Source of the DNA: Enterovibrio sp042096095
GTDB lineage: Bacteria > Pseudomonadota > Gammaproteobacteria > Enterobacterales > Vibrionaceae
Assembly: GCA_042096095.1 (NCBI GenBank)
Contig: JBELME010000041.1
Coordinates: 1 to 20,995 of the forward strand
Direction: 5' to 3'
DNA length: 20,995 nt
This document shows positions 14,221 to 20,995 of this stretch, in pieces (within the stretch, counting starts at the first letter, position 1; the number at the start of each line of letters is the position of its first letter). The notes beneath the pieces are model-generated. The model saw only the letters and a list, made by a program, of their open reading frames with translations, was not told the DNA's origin and made no database searches. The translations under genes were made by a program, and so were the position numbers.

Positions 14221-15348
14221 ATGAAAACCACTTTGCAAATTGAAAGCCTCGCTTTAGCGCTACGACGCTATCCAATCCAAAAGAACGAAACTCTGCAAGC
14301 ATGGGATGCCGCGGACGAATATTTAATCGAGCATGTTAAAGGCCTCGCGCTCCCCCCGCAATCTCGCGTATTGATCCTCAATGATGGCTTTGGCGCGCTC
14401 ACCTGTTGGGCCCTCGCGCAGCAATTTAACGTGACAGCCGTAAATGATTCGCTGCTCTCACAACAGAGCATAGAAAAGAATGTGACAGAAAATGACCTCC
14501 ACGGTGCAACATTGCTCACATCATTGGATGCACTCTGTTTTGATGTCGATATCGTGGTTGCAAAACTGCCAAAAAACAATCGACTCTTAGTGTGGCAATT
14601 GCAACAAATCGCGCAATTGAGCGGCAAGTCACCTTCTGTGGTTTTTGGCGCAAAAGCGAAAGATGTGCATACCTCAACACTTAAACTGTTTGAAAAATAC
14701 TTGGGTGAAACCCACACGTCGTTGGCAAAGAAGAAAGCACGTCTGATTTTTTGTGAAAAGCACATTCAACTCGACGCCTTACCAAACGCAATGACCTCGT
14801 TTGATGTGCCTGAGTACAAGCTTATGCTATCAAACCACGCGAATGTGTTTTCATCTGAAAGCCTCGATATTGCTGCTTATTTAATGCTCAAGCATCTTCC
14901 GCGTAGCGAAGACATAAAACACATTATCGATTTAGGCTGTGGCAACGGCGTGCTGGCAATCCAATCGGCGAAGTTGAATCCGCAGGCCAACGTGACGGCT
15001 GTGGACGAAAGTCACATGGCGATCGCGTCAGCAAGACACAATTTAGTCGCGCATGGTATTGATCCATCACGGTTCGAATGTCGTGCCAATAACTGTCTTG
15101 ATGAATTCGAAGAAAGCAGTGCCGATCTGGTACTTTGTAATCCTCCGTTTCACCAACAACATGCAGTGACTGATCATATCGCTTGGCAAATGTTTTGTGA
15201 CGCTAAGCGAGTTCTAGAACCGAAGGGACGCATTGTCGTGATAGGAAACCGTCACCTCGGCTATCATGCTAAATTGAAACGTCTTTTTGGCAATGCAGAG
15301 ATCATTGCCTCCAATAGTAAGTTTGTTATTGTCGAAGCTTCTAAATAA
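14221..15348 (+). CDS. rlmG: 23S rRNA (guanine-1835-N2) methyltransferase
   Basis: A 375-aa methyltransferase that modifies G1835 of 23S rRNA using S-adenosylmethionine. It has the RlmG/RsmC two-domain layout: a degenerate N-terminal methyltransferase fold and an active C-terminal one. The C-terminal domain shows the SAM site IIDLGCGNGVLAIQ near residues 234-247, the acidic VDESHMAIASARHN, and the catalytic NPPFHQQHAVTDH near 307-319. The N-terminal LQAWDAADEYL and GAKAKDVHTSTLKLFEKYLG are RlmG-specific and exclude RsmC, whose N-terminus differs and which is shorter. The ATG at 14221 has no clear ribosome binding site. It heads the plus-strand run, with yajG following at 28 nt. Confidence 0.93.
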   Translation: MKTTLQIESLALALRRYPIQKNETLQAWDAADEYLIEHVKGLALPPQSRVLILNDGFGALTCWALAQQFNVTAVNDSLLSQQSIEKNVTENDLHGATLLTSLDALCFDVDIVVAKLPKNNRLLVWQLQQIAQLSGKSPSVVFGAKAKDVHTSTLKLFEKYLGETHTSLAKKKARLIFCEKHIQLDALPNAMTSFDVPEYKLMLSNHANVFSSESLDIAAYLMLKHLPRSEDIKHIIDLGCGNGVLAIQSAKLNPQANVTAVDESHMAIASARHNLVAHGIDPSRFECRANNCLDEFEESSADLVLCNPPFHQQHAVTDHIAWQMFCDAKRVLEPKGRIVVIGNRHLGYHAKLKRLFGNAEIIASNSKFVIVEASK

Positions 15349-15376
15349 GTTAGACGCCAAAGGGATGTGTTAACAC

Positions 15377-15949
15377 ATGAAAAAAATTCTACTGATATCT
15401 GGTCTCGTCTTAGGTTTGAGCGCGTGCTCTACACCCAAAGAGCCGCAACTTACCGTCGCTCCTCAACCAACGATCTCGTCGGTTCCTGCTGTTCAGGGTA
15501 AGACGGTGATGGTAGAAAGTCGCGACTTACGTACTGCCCAATTTGTTGCTGTCGTTGATAACGGCCGTAAAAATGTTCAGCCGATCCATGCAACCTCTAA
15601 CGTGCGCATCGTGCTTGAAGACGCGCTCACTCGCCAATTCAATTCACAAGGCTATCGCGTTGCTACTGACAGCAAAGGCAAAGTGCGTTTAGACGTGCTG
15701 GATGCATTGGTCAAAGTTGAACACTCTGTGTTTTCTCACACCATGCAAACCAATGTACAAATCCAACTCGTGGCAGAAACAAGCGATAACAAGTTTGTGA
15801 AACGCTACACAGGTAAATCCACGATGGAAGGCGCAACCAGCGCATCGGTGGAAGACATGGAAATTGCGTTGAACACCTTGTTAGAAGCCGTGCTTCAAGA
15901 CATTTCCCGTGACAAGCAACTTGCCACCTTTATGAACGAGAACTTCTAA
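15377..15949 (+). CDS. yajG: YajG-family lipoprotein
   Basis: A 190-aa predicted lipoprotein. The signal MKKILLISGLVLGLSAC has its lipidated Cys at 17, followed by S, which favours outer-membrane sorting. The mature part matches the YajG family (YajG lipoprotein domain), whose function is unknown; VMVESRDLRTAQFV and TMQTNVQIQLVAE are visible landmarks. In E. coli yajG lies between bolA and ampG, and the same neighbours occur here. AAAGGG lies a rather long 12 nt before the ATG, and a perfect palindrome TGTGTTAACACA sits between them. The stop overlaps the next start in TAATG, so translation is probably coupled to the cyclophilin. Confidence 0.88.
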   Translation: MKKILLISGLVLGLSACSTPKEPQLTVAPQPTISSVPAVQGKTVMVESRDLRTAQFVAVVDNGRKNVQPIHATSNVRIVLEDALTRQFNSQGYRVATDSKGKVRLDVLDALVKVEHSVFSHTMQTNVQIQLVAETSDNKFVKRYTGKSTMEGATSASVEDMEIALNTLLEAVLQDISRDKQLATFMNENF

Positions 15950-16518
15950 TGAAAAACGTTTTAAAAGCAGCGCTAACCGCTGTATTCATGCTTGCCTCGC
16001 TATCAGCGTGGGCTGCCAACCCAGTGGTCAATGTCACGACGACTGACGGTAATTTCACGCTTGAACTTTACCCAGATAAAGCCCCTAAAACAGTGGCCAA
16101 CTTTCTGAGATACGTTGAAGACGGTAGCTATGTCGGCACGCAATTCCACCGCGTGATCCAAGGGTTTGTTGTGCAAGGTGGTGGCTTCGACAAGTCGTTT
16201 GAGCGCCGACCAAGCTACGAAGAAGTGGTGAATGAATCGAAGAACGGTTTGAGCAACAGCCGCGGCACAATTGCCATGGCGCGTACCTCTGACCCTGATT
16301 CTGCAACGCGTCAGTTTTACATCAACCTACAAAATAACAGCAACCTGGACGGGACAGATTACAAATTTGGCTACACCGTCTTTGGCAAAGTTATTCAAGG
16401 GTTTACAACGATTGAAAAAATCGCAAACGTGAAAACCGTAACAATCCCAGAAGCGCGTATGCGCGATGTGCCACAGCAGCCTATACTTATCCAGAAAATG
16501 ACGATCACCGCTAAGTAA
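15949..16518 (+). CDS. ppiA: Periplasmic cyclophilin-type peptidyl-prolyl isomerase
   Basis: A 189-aa cis-trans prolyl isomerase assisting folding in the periplasm. A Sec signal peptide ends SLSAWA (cleavage about residue 22). The cyclophilin core shows APKTVANFLRYVEDGSYVGT, FHRVIQGFVVQGGGF with the catalytic Arg, RGTIAMARTSDPDSATRQFY, and FGYTVFGKVI where cyclosporin-binding forms have Trp. It resembles E. coli PpiA (190 aa) throughout, including NGLSNSRGTIAMART and VPQQPI near the end. Its ATG overlaps the yajG stop by one base. The name is by similarity; the periplasmic cyclophilin assignment is firm. Confidence 0.92.
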   Translation: MKNVLKAALTAVFMLASLSAWAANPVVNVTTTDGNFTLELYPDKAPKTVANFLRYVEDGSYVGTQFHRVIQGFVVQGGGFDKSFERRPSYEEVVNESKNGLSNSRGTIAMARTSDPDSATRQFYINLQNNSNLDGTDYKFGYTVFGKVIQGFTTIEKIANVKTVTIPEARMRDVPQQPILIQKMTITAK

Positions 16519-16532
16519 TAGGCCTTGGAGAC

Positions 16533-16898
16533 ATGTTAAAACTCGTTGCCGACAATCCGGAAAACAACGACATGCAATCGGCTGGCGAACATATTCGACA
16601 ATATGCGCCAACCTTTGCTGCTGAGGTTGTGCGATTTATTATTCGTCAGTCTGATTACGACGAATTGAAAGAGTCGGTAAAGCAACAGTTCTTCGACTGG
16701 TGGCAACTCTCCCTGCCTAGCGGTCCCCCAGAGGATCAATATGAATCGGTATACTGGTACCTCATTTATCTCCTCGAATCTCGACAAGAACACGAACTAA
16801 GAGGCAACCGCTTCGTTAAACAGCGTGTGCAAGAGTGCGCTTGCTATCTGATCAATAAAGGAAAAGCCCCCGATTTTGCTCGTGGCATTCGACCTTGA
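16533..16898 (+). CDS. Conserved-looking 121-aa protein of unknown function
   Basis: I do not recognise a named family. The protein is soluble, with no signal peptide or membrane helix, and is rich in aromatic and charged residues. Landmarks are NPENNDMQSAGEHIRQYAP near the start, VKQQFFDWWQLSLP and YESVYWYLIYLLESR in the middle, and FARGIRP at the end. The composition suggests a small helical domain. GGAG lies only 2 nt before the ATG at 16533, which is unusually close, so a slightly different start (for example Met14, 16572) is possible. It lies 14 nt after ppiA and 49 nt before ampG on the same strand, so it is probably cotranscribed. Similar proteins probably occur in other vibrios at this locus, but that is memory, not a search. 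Confidence 0.75.
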   Translation: MLKLVADNPENNDMQSAGEHIRQYAPTFAAEVVRFIIRQSDYDELKESVKQQFFDWWQLSLPSGPPEDQYESVYWYLIYLLESRQEHELRGNRFVKQRVQECACYLINKGKAPDFARGIRP

Positions 16899-16947
16899 AG
16901 CACGGTAGCATGGTGTTATTCTCTGTTACTTACAAGGACGTCTTTTC

Positions 16948-18327
16948 ATGTCCCACGATCCCGCGCAAACATGGCGAGAGACACTAACCAGCTACCTTGA
17001 TCGACGCCTACTTTGGGTTTTTCTTCTCGGCTGCGCCAGCGGCTTTCCTTGGCTGTTAATCGGCTCTAACATGTCTGGCTGGCTGAAAGATGCTGGTCTC
17101 ACACGCACAGCCATCGGATTATTCGGATCGGTGTTTGCCGTCTATGCCATCAACTGGATGTGGGCACCGCTGATTGACCGCGTAAAACTGCCTGTCTTAC
17201 ACAAACATTTAGGTCAACGACGCAGTTGGATCTTGCTCATGCAAGTCATCATGCTGATCTGTACCTTAAGCATTGCCAATACCGATCCTTCCTTTAATCT
17301 TTGGCTAACTACCACCCTTGCTTTCATGATCGCGCTTGCATCATCCACGCAAGATATTGCGATTGATGCCTTCCGGATCGATAGCTTCCAAGAGCAGGAA
17401 AAAAACAAACTGCCACAGGCTGCTGCTATGGCGGTCATCGGGTGGTGGACGGGATACAGCCTTCCGGGCTATTTCGCCTTTATCAATGCCGATAGCATTG
17501 GCTGGAATGGCGTGTATTACGGCATGGCTGCGTTTGTGGGGTTATTGATTATTTTCACCTTGTTCGTTGGCGAGCCCAATACCAATAGAGAAAAGCTTCA
17601 AGCCGAAGCAGAGTCTCGTTATGCCAAGCGCCTCAACCAAGGTGAAAGCAGCATTGTGGTTTGGTTTTCCGTCACCATTGTTGAGCCCTTCGCCGAGTTT
17701 TTCCGACGTAACGGCGTACAAGTAGCTTTAACTCTCCTACTCTTTGTTTTCCTCTTTAAGATTGGTGAGGCCTTCCTCGGGCGCATGTCGATCGTGTTCT
17801 ACAAAGAAATTGGATTTAGCAACGAAGATATAGGCAACTACTCCAAGCTCATCGGCTGGGGAGCCACGGTTGTATTCACCTTGATTGGCAGTGCCGTCAA
17901 TGTGCGATTCGGCGTCGTAAAAGGCCTTCTGATTGGCGGTATCGCCATGGCCAGTAGTAATCTAATGTTCGCACTCATGGCGCAAATCGGTCCGAACAAA
18001 GATCTTTTCCTTGCAACGATCCTGGTTGATAACTTCACCAGTGCGTTTGCCACCATCGCGTTTGTCTCTTTCCTCACCTTCCTAACAGGACGCGCTTTCT
18101 CTGCCACGCAATATGCGTTGCTGGCGTCTCTTGGAAACCTCGGAAGAACGACGCTGTCGTCTTTCAGCGGCTCCATGGTGGATTGGATAGAGAGCTTTGA
18201 ATGGTTGAATGGCATTGACTGGCTTAACCCTTGGTCGCTGTTCTTCATCATTACAACGCTGATGGTATTGCCAAGCCTTGCGATGATTGTAGGACTTCGT
18301 CACCACTTCAAACGCCTCGCTGAGTGA
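16948..18327 (+). CDS. ampG: AmpG muropeptide permease (MFS)
   Basis: A 459-aa inner-membrane permease that imports GlcNAc-anhydroMurNAc peptides released during cell-wall turnover, feeding recycling and, where present, AmpR-controlled beta-lactamase induction. The opening SYLDRRLLWVFLLGCASGFPWLLIGSNMSGWLKDAG and NWMWAPLIDRVKLP (quoted in parts of the first hundred residues) are diagnostic for AmpG. ALASSTQDIAIDAFRID is the next conserved signature, followed by WWTGYSLPGYFAF. About 12 or more membrane helices are visible. AGGA lies 9 nt before the ATG. It has the same neighbour yajG as in E. coli. No ampC or ampR lies in the window. Confidence 0.95.
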   Translation: MSHDPAQTWRETLTSYLDRRLLWVFLLGCASGFPWLLIGSNMSGWLKDAGLTRTAIGLFGSVFAVYAINWMWAPLIDRVKLPVLHKHLGQRRSWILLMQVIMLICTLSIANTDPSFNLWLTTTLAFMIALASSTQDIAIDAFRIDSFQEQEKNKLPQAAAMAVIGWWTGYSLPGYFAFINADSIGWNGVYYGMAAFVGLLIIFTLFVGEPNTNREKLQAEAESRYAKRLNQGESSIVVWFSVTIVEPFAEFFRRNGVQVALTLLLFVFLFKIGEAFLGRMSIVFYKEIGFSNEDIGNYSKLIGWGATVVFTLIGSAVNVRFGVVKGLLIGGIAMASSNLMFALMAQIGPNKDLFLATILVDNFTSAFATIAFVSFLTFLTGRAFSATQYALLASLGNLGRTTLSSFSGSMVDWIESFEWLNGIDWLNPWSLFFIITTLMVLPSLAMIVGLRHHFKRLAE

Positions 18328-18351
18328 CAGAAATAACCTCATACCTGTTGA

Positions 18352-18373
18352 ACCCGTGGCATTCGTCACGGGT
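18352..18373 (+). other. Stem-loop after ampG, possible weak terminator
   Basis: ACCCGTG and CACGGGT form a perfect 7-bp stem with an 8-nt loop, 24 bp after the ampG stop. No T-tract follows, so an intrinsic terminator is doubtful; it may protect the mRNA 3' end or support Rho-dependent termination. Confidence 0.4.
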
Positions 18374-18432
18374 AACACGCTTAAACCCCCTCAAATACAA
18401 AACACACGTCAAATGTTAAGACTTAAATCTCA

Positions 18433-18450
18433 TATGTAATCCGTTACATA
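18433..18450. promoter_or_regulatory. Operator-like palindrome upstream of ompK
   Basis: TATGTAA-TCCG-TTACATA is a perfect 7-bp inverted repeat with a 4-nt spacer, adjoining the CRP-like site. TTACAT recurs at 18484-18489 and 18511-18516. I do not recognise the factor. Confidence 0.4.
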
Positions 18451-18465
18451 GAGATCTTCATCACA
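18450..18465 (+). promoter_or_regulatory. CRP-like site upstream of ompK
   Basis: AGAGATCTTCATCACA matches TGTGA-N6-TCACA in 8 of 10 informative bases. Its centre is about 70 bp before the predicted start (from TAGAAT at 18516-18521), a usual class I activation distance. The start is not certain. Confidence 0.45.
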
Positions 18466-18467
18466 TT

Positions 18468-18483
18468 ACGCAAACGGTTGCGG
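18468..18483 (+). promoter_or_regulatory. PurR/CytR-type (LacI-family) box upstream of ompK
   Basis: ACGCAAACGGTTGCGG contains the inverted arms CGCAA and TTGCG and closely fits the PurR consensus ANGCAANCGNTTNCNT. It lies between the CRP-like site and the putative -10 (TAGAAT, 18516-18521). Downstream TTACATTGCATT also resembles CytR half-sites. A nucleoside/purine regulator is inferred. Confidence 0.55.
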
Positions 18484-18598
18484 TTACATTGCATTTCCTT
18501 TTTTGAACTTTTACATAGAATGGCGCTCGCAACGGCGGAGGTCCTACCATTCGGTGTCTTTGCCACTCCAATCTTAGCGATGTAAAAGAGAACTTAAG

Positions 18599-19348
18599 AT
18601 GCGTAAATCCCTAGTAGCACTGAGCGTTCTGGCAGCAGCAGCGGCTGCCCCTGCACAAGCAGAATATCTATTTGGTTTTGGTGGTATGTATGCTGACTAC
18701 CAAGTTTGGAACCAAGGTATTGGTAACGACGACGACAATTTCGGCGGCGATATTTCAGATCGCAACCAAGCGGTAGTTGGTATCGAAGGCGGCGCTGGTT
18801 TTACTTGGGGTCAAATTTACGGTTTCTACGACTACGAAGGCGTTGATCGTGGAACTGGCGACCGTGGTGCATCTGCCAAAGGTACGATTCACTACAACCT
18901 GACTGATGCAGGTGTAAGCCTTTATGCTCAAATTTATAACACGGATGCTGACAACGGTTTCCACGAGCAAAACCGCGTATTGGGTCTAGGTTACACTGGC
19001 CTAAAAGGTAACGGTTGGGCATTCACACCTTTCATCGGTGTACACGAAATCAACTCTGGTGATATCAAAGGCGCTAACGGCGGTATGGCTGGTTTTGTTG
19101 GTTTCTATAACACAAACATCGGCAACCAAAACTTTACGTTTTCATCTTGGGCTGAATACGAGTTTGCTCGTCAAGAAGCTTACGCGAACCTACAAGGTGG
19201 CGATTGGGGTCTAAACGGTTCTGTTAACGCAATGTGGAACATCAACCAGAACTGGTCGACTGGCGTACTTTACCGCTACACAGTGAACAAACTAGCGCGT
19301 AAAGATTACCAAGACATCATGATCTACCGCGTTCAATACAACTTCTAA
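18599..19348 (+). CDS. ompK: OmpK / Tsx-family outer membrane channel
   Basis: A 249-aa outer-membrane beta-barrel. The signal peptide ends AAPAQA (cleavage about residue 21) and the mature protein starts EYLFGFGG. Alternating aromatic strands and a terminal Phe (YRVQYNF) indicate a BAM-assembled barrel. IEGGAGFTWGQIYGFYDYEG fits the Tsx/OmpK nucleoside-channel family. OmpK of other vibrios is a receptor for phage KVP40; E. coli Tsx carries nucleosides. The extracellular loops are rich in Asp and Gly (GIGNDDDNFGGD). It stands alone, with a strong terminator after it and several palindromes before it. The gene name rests on family resemblance and position near ampG and panE; the family call is better supported than the exact name. 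Confidence 0.8.
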   Translation: MRKSLVALSVLAAAAAAPAQAEYLFGFGGMYADYQVWNQGIGNDDDNFGGDISDRNQAVVGIEGGAGFTWGQIYGFYDYEGVDRGTGDRGASAKGTIHYNLTDAGVSLYAQIYNTDADNGFHEQNRVLGLGYTGLKGNGWAFTPFIGVHEINSGDIKGANGGMAGFVGFYNTNIGNQNFTFSSWAEYEFARQEAYANLQGGDWGLNGSVNAMWNINQNWSTGVLYRYTVNKLARKDYQDIMIYRVQYNF

Positions 19349-19368
19349 TTTTAGAAGCATTTGATTTT

Positions 19369-19402
19369 AAAGAGGCAGCCTTATGGCTGCCTCTTTTGTT
19401 TT
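19369..19402 (+). terminator. Strong intrinsic terminator after ompK
   Basis: AAAGAGGCAGCC and GGCTGCCTCTTT form a 12-bp stem with a 4-nt loop, followed by a T-rich run. It starts 20 bp after the ompK stop. Confidence 0.93.
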
Positions 19403-19464
19403 ATCATTAGAGGAAAGCGTCAACAATGGTATGCTTCTTTGCAATATAGAAGAAAGGATACATC

Positions 19465-20355
19465 ATGCATTTCACGCTCGTCGGTGCCGGTGCTGTGGGC
19501 ACACTTTGGGGGTTAACACTTCAAGAAGCTGGCCACCACGTTCATTTCTGGACGCGGGCAGAACAGACCTCTTTAACACGCAGTCTTGAATCGCAAGCAG
19601 AGCAACACTTTCCTGCAAAAAACCCGGCCTTACTTGCTGATAGCGATTGCATCCTTGTCTGCGTCAAAGCCTTTCAGGTCGATACAGCACTAAACAGCTT
19701 GTTGCCATACCTTCACCAAGACACGCCCGTCATTCTCATGCACAACGGCATGGGCACCGCGCAAAACGCCCTTGAAAAACTAGGTAGCATCCCTTTATTG
19801 CTGGCAACTACCTCTCAAGCAAGTTTGTTGCTGTCGGAAACCACCGTTCGACACACGGGCATTGGTGAAACACGGCTAGGCGGTATTAACCCAAGCGGCA
19901 AGCGCTGTGATTTCTTAGCTGAGGTGCTGAACCACGCCCTCCCCCCTTGCGCGTGGGAGAACAAGATCGAACAAGCATTGTGGCAGAAGCTCGCGATCAA
20001 TTGCATGATCAACCCGTTAACGGGGATCTTTCAGATTCAAAACGGTGAACTCACCAAACCCGAATATAGTGACCAGCTACGCCAACTTGCCCGCGAGATC
20101 GCCCTCGTCATGCAAGCAGTAGGCATAGATACTGACAGCGATACCGTGCTGCAACGTGCCCTCTCTGTGGCGAAGGCGACAGCGACAAACTATTCCTCGA
20201 TGAACCGTGATGTGTTTTACAAACGCCCATCCGAAATCGAGGCCATTACCGGCTATTTGATTCATTGCGCCAGTCGCCATAGTATTGCCACGCCTGAAAA
20301 TCAGTCGCTATACCTAGCAATTAAGAACTTGGAGCAATCCTATGACCACCCCTAG
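19465..20355 (+). CDS. panE: 2-dehydropantoate 2-reductase (ketopantoate reductase)
   Basis: A 296-aa NADPH-dependent enzyme that reduces ketopantoate to pantoate in pantothenate and CoA synthesis. The N-terminal Rossmann motif is LVGAGAVG (GAGAVG at residues 7-12). LMHNGMGTAQNAL lies near 92-104. The catalytic Lys in WQKLAINCMINPLTG is about residue 175. The C-terminal NYSSMNRDVFYKRPSEIEAITG carries the conserved Asn, Ser and Glu of the active site. AAGGA lies 8 nt before the ATG. Its last 14 bases overlap the next gene, yajL, in another frame, so the two are coupled. Confidence 0.94.
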   Translation: MHFTLVGAGAVGTLWGLTLQEAGHHVHFWTRAEQTSLTRSLESQAEQHFPAKNPALLADSDCILVCVKAFQVDTALNSLLPYLHQDTPVILMHNGMGTAQNALEKLGSIPLLLATTSQASLLLSETTVRHTGIGETRLGGINPSGKRCDFLAEVLNHALPPCAWENKIEQALWQKLAINCMINPLTGIFQIQNGELTKPEYSDQLRQLAREIALVMQAVGIDTDSDTVLQRALSVAKATATNYSSMNRDVFYKRPSEIEAITGYLIHCASRHSIATPENQSLYLAIKNLEQSYDHP

Positions 20356-20995
20356 TGTTTTAGTGTGCCTCGCGCCGGGCATCGAAGAAATGGAAGCCGT
20401 GACCGTCATTGATGTCATGGTACGCGCAGGATTCAACGTGACCACAGCAAGCGCAGCACCCAATGGCAAACTCGAACTCACCTGTTCACGTGGCGTAAGA
20501 CTCATTGCCGACGCACCTTTGGTCAAAGTTGCCGACGAGGAATACGACTGTATCGTCATCCCTGGCGGTGTCGAAGGTGCAACGTGTTTGGGTGAGAGTG
20601 CATTAGTGATTGAAATGCTTCGCCAGCAACAGTGCGATCAAAAATGGGTTGCCGCTATCTGTGCCGCTCCCGCGTTGGTACTCGAGAAAAACGGCCTTTA
20701 TCCTGACGCATACAAGTCATGCCACCCTGCCTTTGTTGAGCAAATTGCCGAAGACAAGCGCAATACAAAGCGCGTTTTCACCGATCGCGACCACAAACTG
20801 ATTTCAAGCCAAGGGCCTGGCACAGCACTAGAATTTGCGGTTGAGATTGTTTATGTCTTAGCGGGGAAAGAAAAGGCTGCAGAAGTGGTTGGCCCAATGG
20901 TGATCATTCCTAATCTCACTATGAGCAGAAATTCGCCTAGCGCGAGAAGCGAGAAGCGAGAAGCGAGAAGCGAGAAGCGAGAAGCGAGAAGCGAG
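20342..20995 (+). CDS. yajL: YajL/DJ-1 family protein, 3' end open and running into a repeat
   Basis: 218 codons are open to the window edge with no stop seen. Residues 1 to about 190 match YajL of the DJ-1/PfpI superfamily, a chaperone and debated protein deglycase with a reactive cysteine. Landmarks are VLVCLAPGIEEMEAVT with the conserved Glu, CIVIPGGVEGA, AAICAAPALVLEK with Cys107, and LISSQGPGTALEFA. E. coli YajL ends at 196 aa; here NLTMSRNSPS is followed directly by an ARSEKRE heptapeptide repeat encoded by the GCGAGAA array. The start overlaps panE and has GGAG 8 nt before it. The tail is abnormal for the family; the stop must lie outside the window. Confidence 0.9.
   Translation, partial: MTTPSVLVCLAPGIEEMEAVTVIDVMVRAGFNVTTASAAPNGKLELTCSRGVRLIADAPLVKVADEEYDCIVIPGGVEGATCLGESALVIEMLRQQQCDQKWVAAICAAPALVLEKNGLYPDAYKSCHPAFVEQIAEDKRNTKRVFTDRDHKLISSQGPGTALEFAVEIVYVLAGKEKAAEVVGPMVIIPNLTMSRNSPSARSEKREARSEKREARSE
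20942..20995 (+). repeat. GCGAGAA heptanucleotide tandem repeat
   Basis: Seven complete copies plus five bases of a perfect GCGAGAA unit run to the window edge, so the true copy number is unknown. The unit is not a multiple of three, has no stop codon in any frame on either strand, and encodes ARSEKRE every 21 bases. It begins at about codon 200 of yajL, where that protein normally ends. Confidence 0.97.

Noticed and set aside
14268..14765. 165-aa minus-strand Cys/Ser-rich ORF
   Set aside because: Complete shadow of the rlmG N-terminal domain.
14221..15348. RsmC (16S rRNA methyltransferase) instead of RlmG
   Set aside because: The N-terminal half (LQAWDAADEYL, AKDVHTSTLKLFEKYLG) and the 375-aa length match RlmG, not RsmC.
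17838..18251. 137-aa minus-strand ORF
   Set aside because: Antisense shadow of the ampG C-terminal helices, with no initiation signal or family match.
20942..20995. CRISPR array
   Set aside because: The repeat unit is 7 bp with no spacers; it is a simple tandem repeat.

Overview
The window reads as a stretch of a Vibrionaceae (marine gammaproteobacterial) chromosome. The reasons are a complete six-gene Na+-translocating NADH:quinone reductase (nqrABCDEF) followed by apbE and nqrM, a Vibrio-type PepD dipeptidase, an OmpK/Tsx-family porin, and the bolA / yajG / ampG neighbourhood shared with enterics and vibrios. From memory the gene order resembles Vibrio cholerae chromosome I; this was not checked by a search, and I cannot assign a genus. 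No tRNA, rRNA, IS element, prophage or CRISPR array was seen.

Layout. (1) 1-1394: the 5' part of an NCS2 purine permease (minus strand) with a double PurR-type operator, then a gene-poor stretch. That stretch holds a minus-strand unit of promoter, 5' hairpin, basic 31-codon ORF with a good ribosome binding site, further hairpins and an intrinsic terminator. (2) 1395-4622: a Cache-domain chemoreceptor and pepD on the plus strand. (3) 4674-5732: dinB (DNA polymerase IV) on the minus strand, behind a perfect LexA box. (4) 5908-13250: the Na+-NQR region, all minus strand. nqrA-F form one tightly packed operon. apbE (flavin attachment to NqrB and NqrC) and nqrM (Fe/S maturation) follow after a terminator and a palindromic repeat-like element. 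(5) 13251-14220: a long nqr upstream region, the bolA terminator, bolA and its promoter. (6) 14221-18327: a plus-strand run rlmG - yajG - ppiA-like - unknown small gene - ampG, probably one or two transcripts. (7) 18328-20995: an OmpK/Tsx porin behind several palindromes (CRP-like and PurR/CytR-like), then panE overlapping yajL. yajL runs into a GCGAGAA heptamer array at the window edge.

How the genes work together. NqrA-F oxidise NADH, reduce ubiquinone and pump Na+. ApbE covalently attaches FMN to the threonines seen in NqrB (T236) and NqrC (T226), and NqrM helps build the metal centre held by the NqrD/NqrE cysteines, so the complex and its dedicated assembly factors are together. AmpG recycles muropeptides. 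Both ends carry purine/nucleoside-type operators in front of a transporter or a porin.

Most of this is core chromosome. I found no obvious new multi-gene system. The best candidates for something undescribed are the small structured transcription unit at 834-1202 and the frame-shifting heptamer array fused to yajL.
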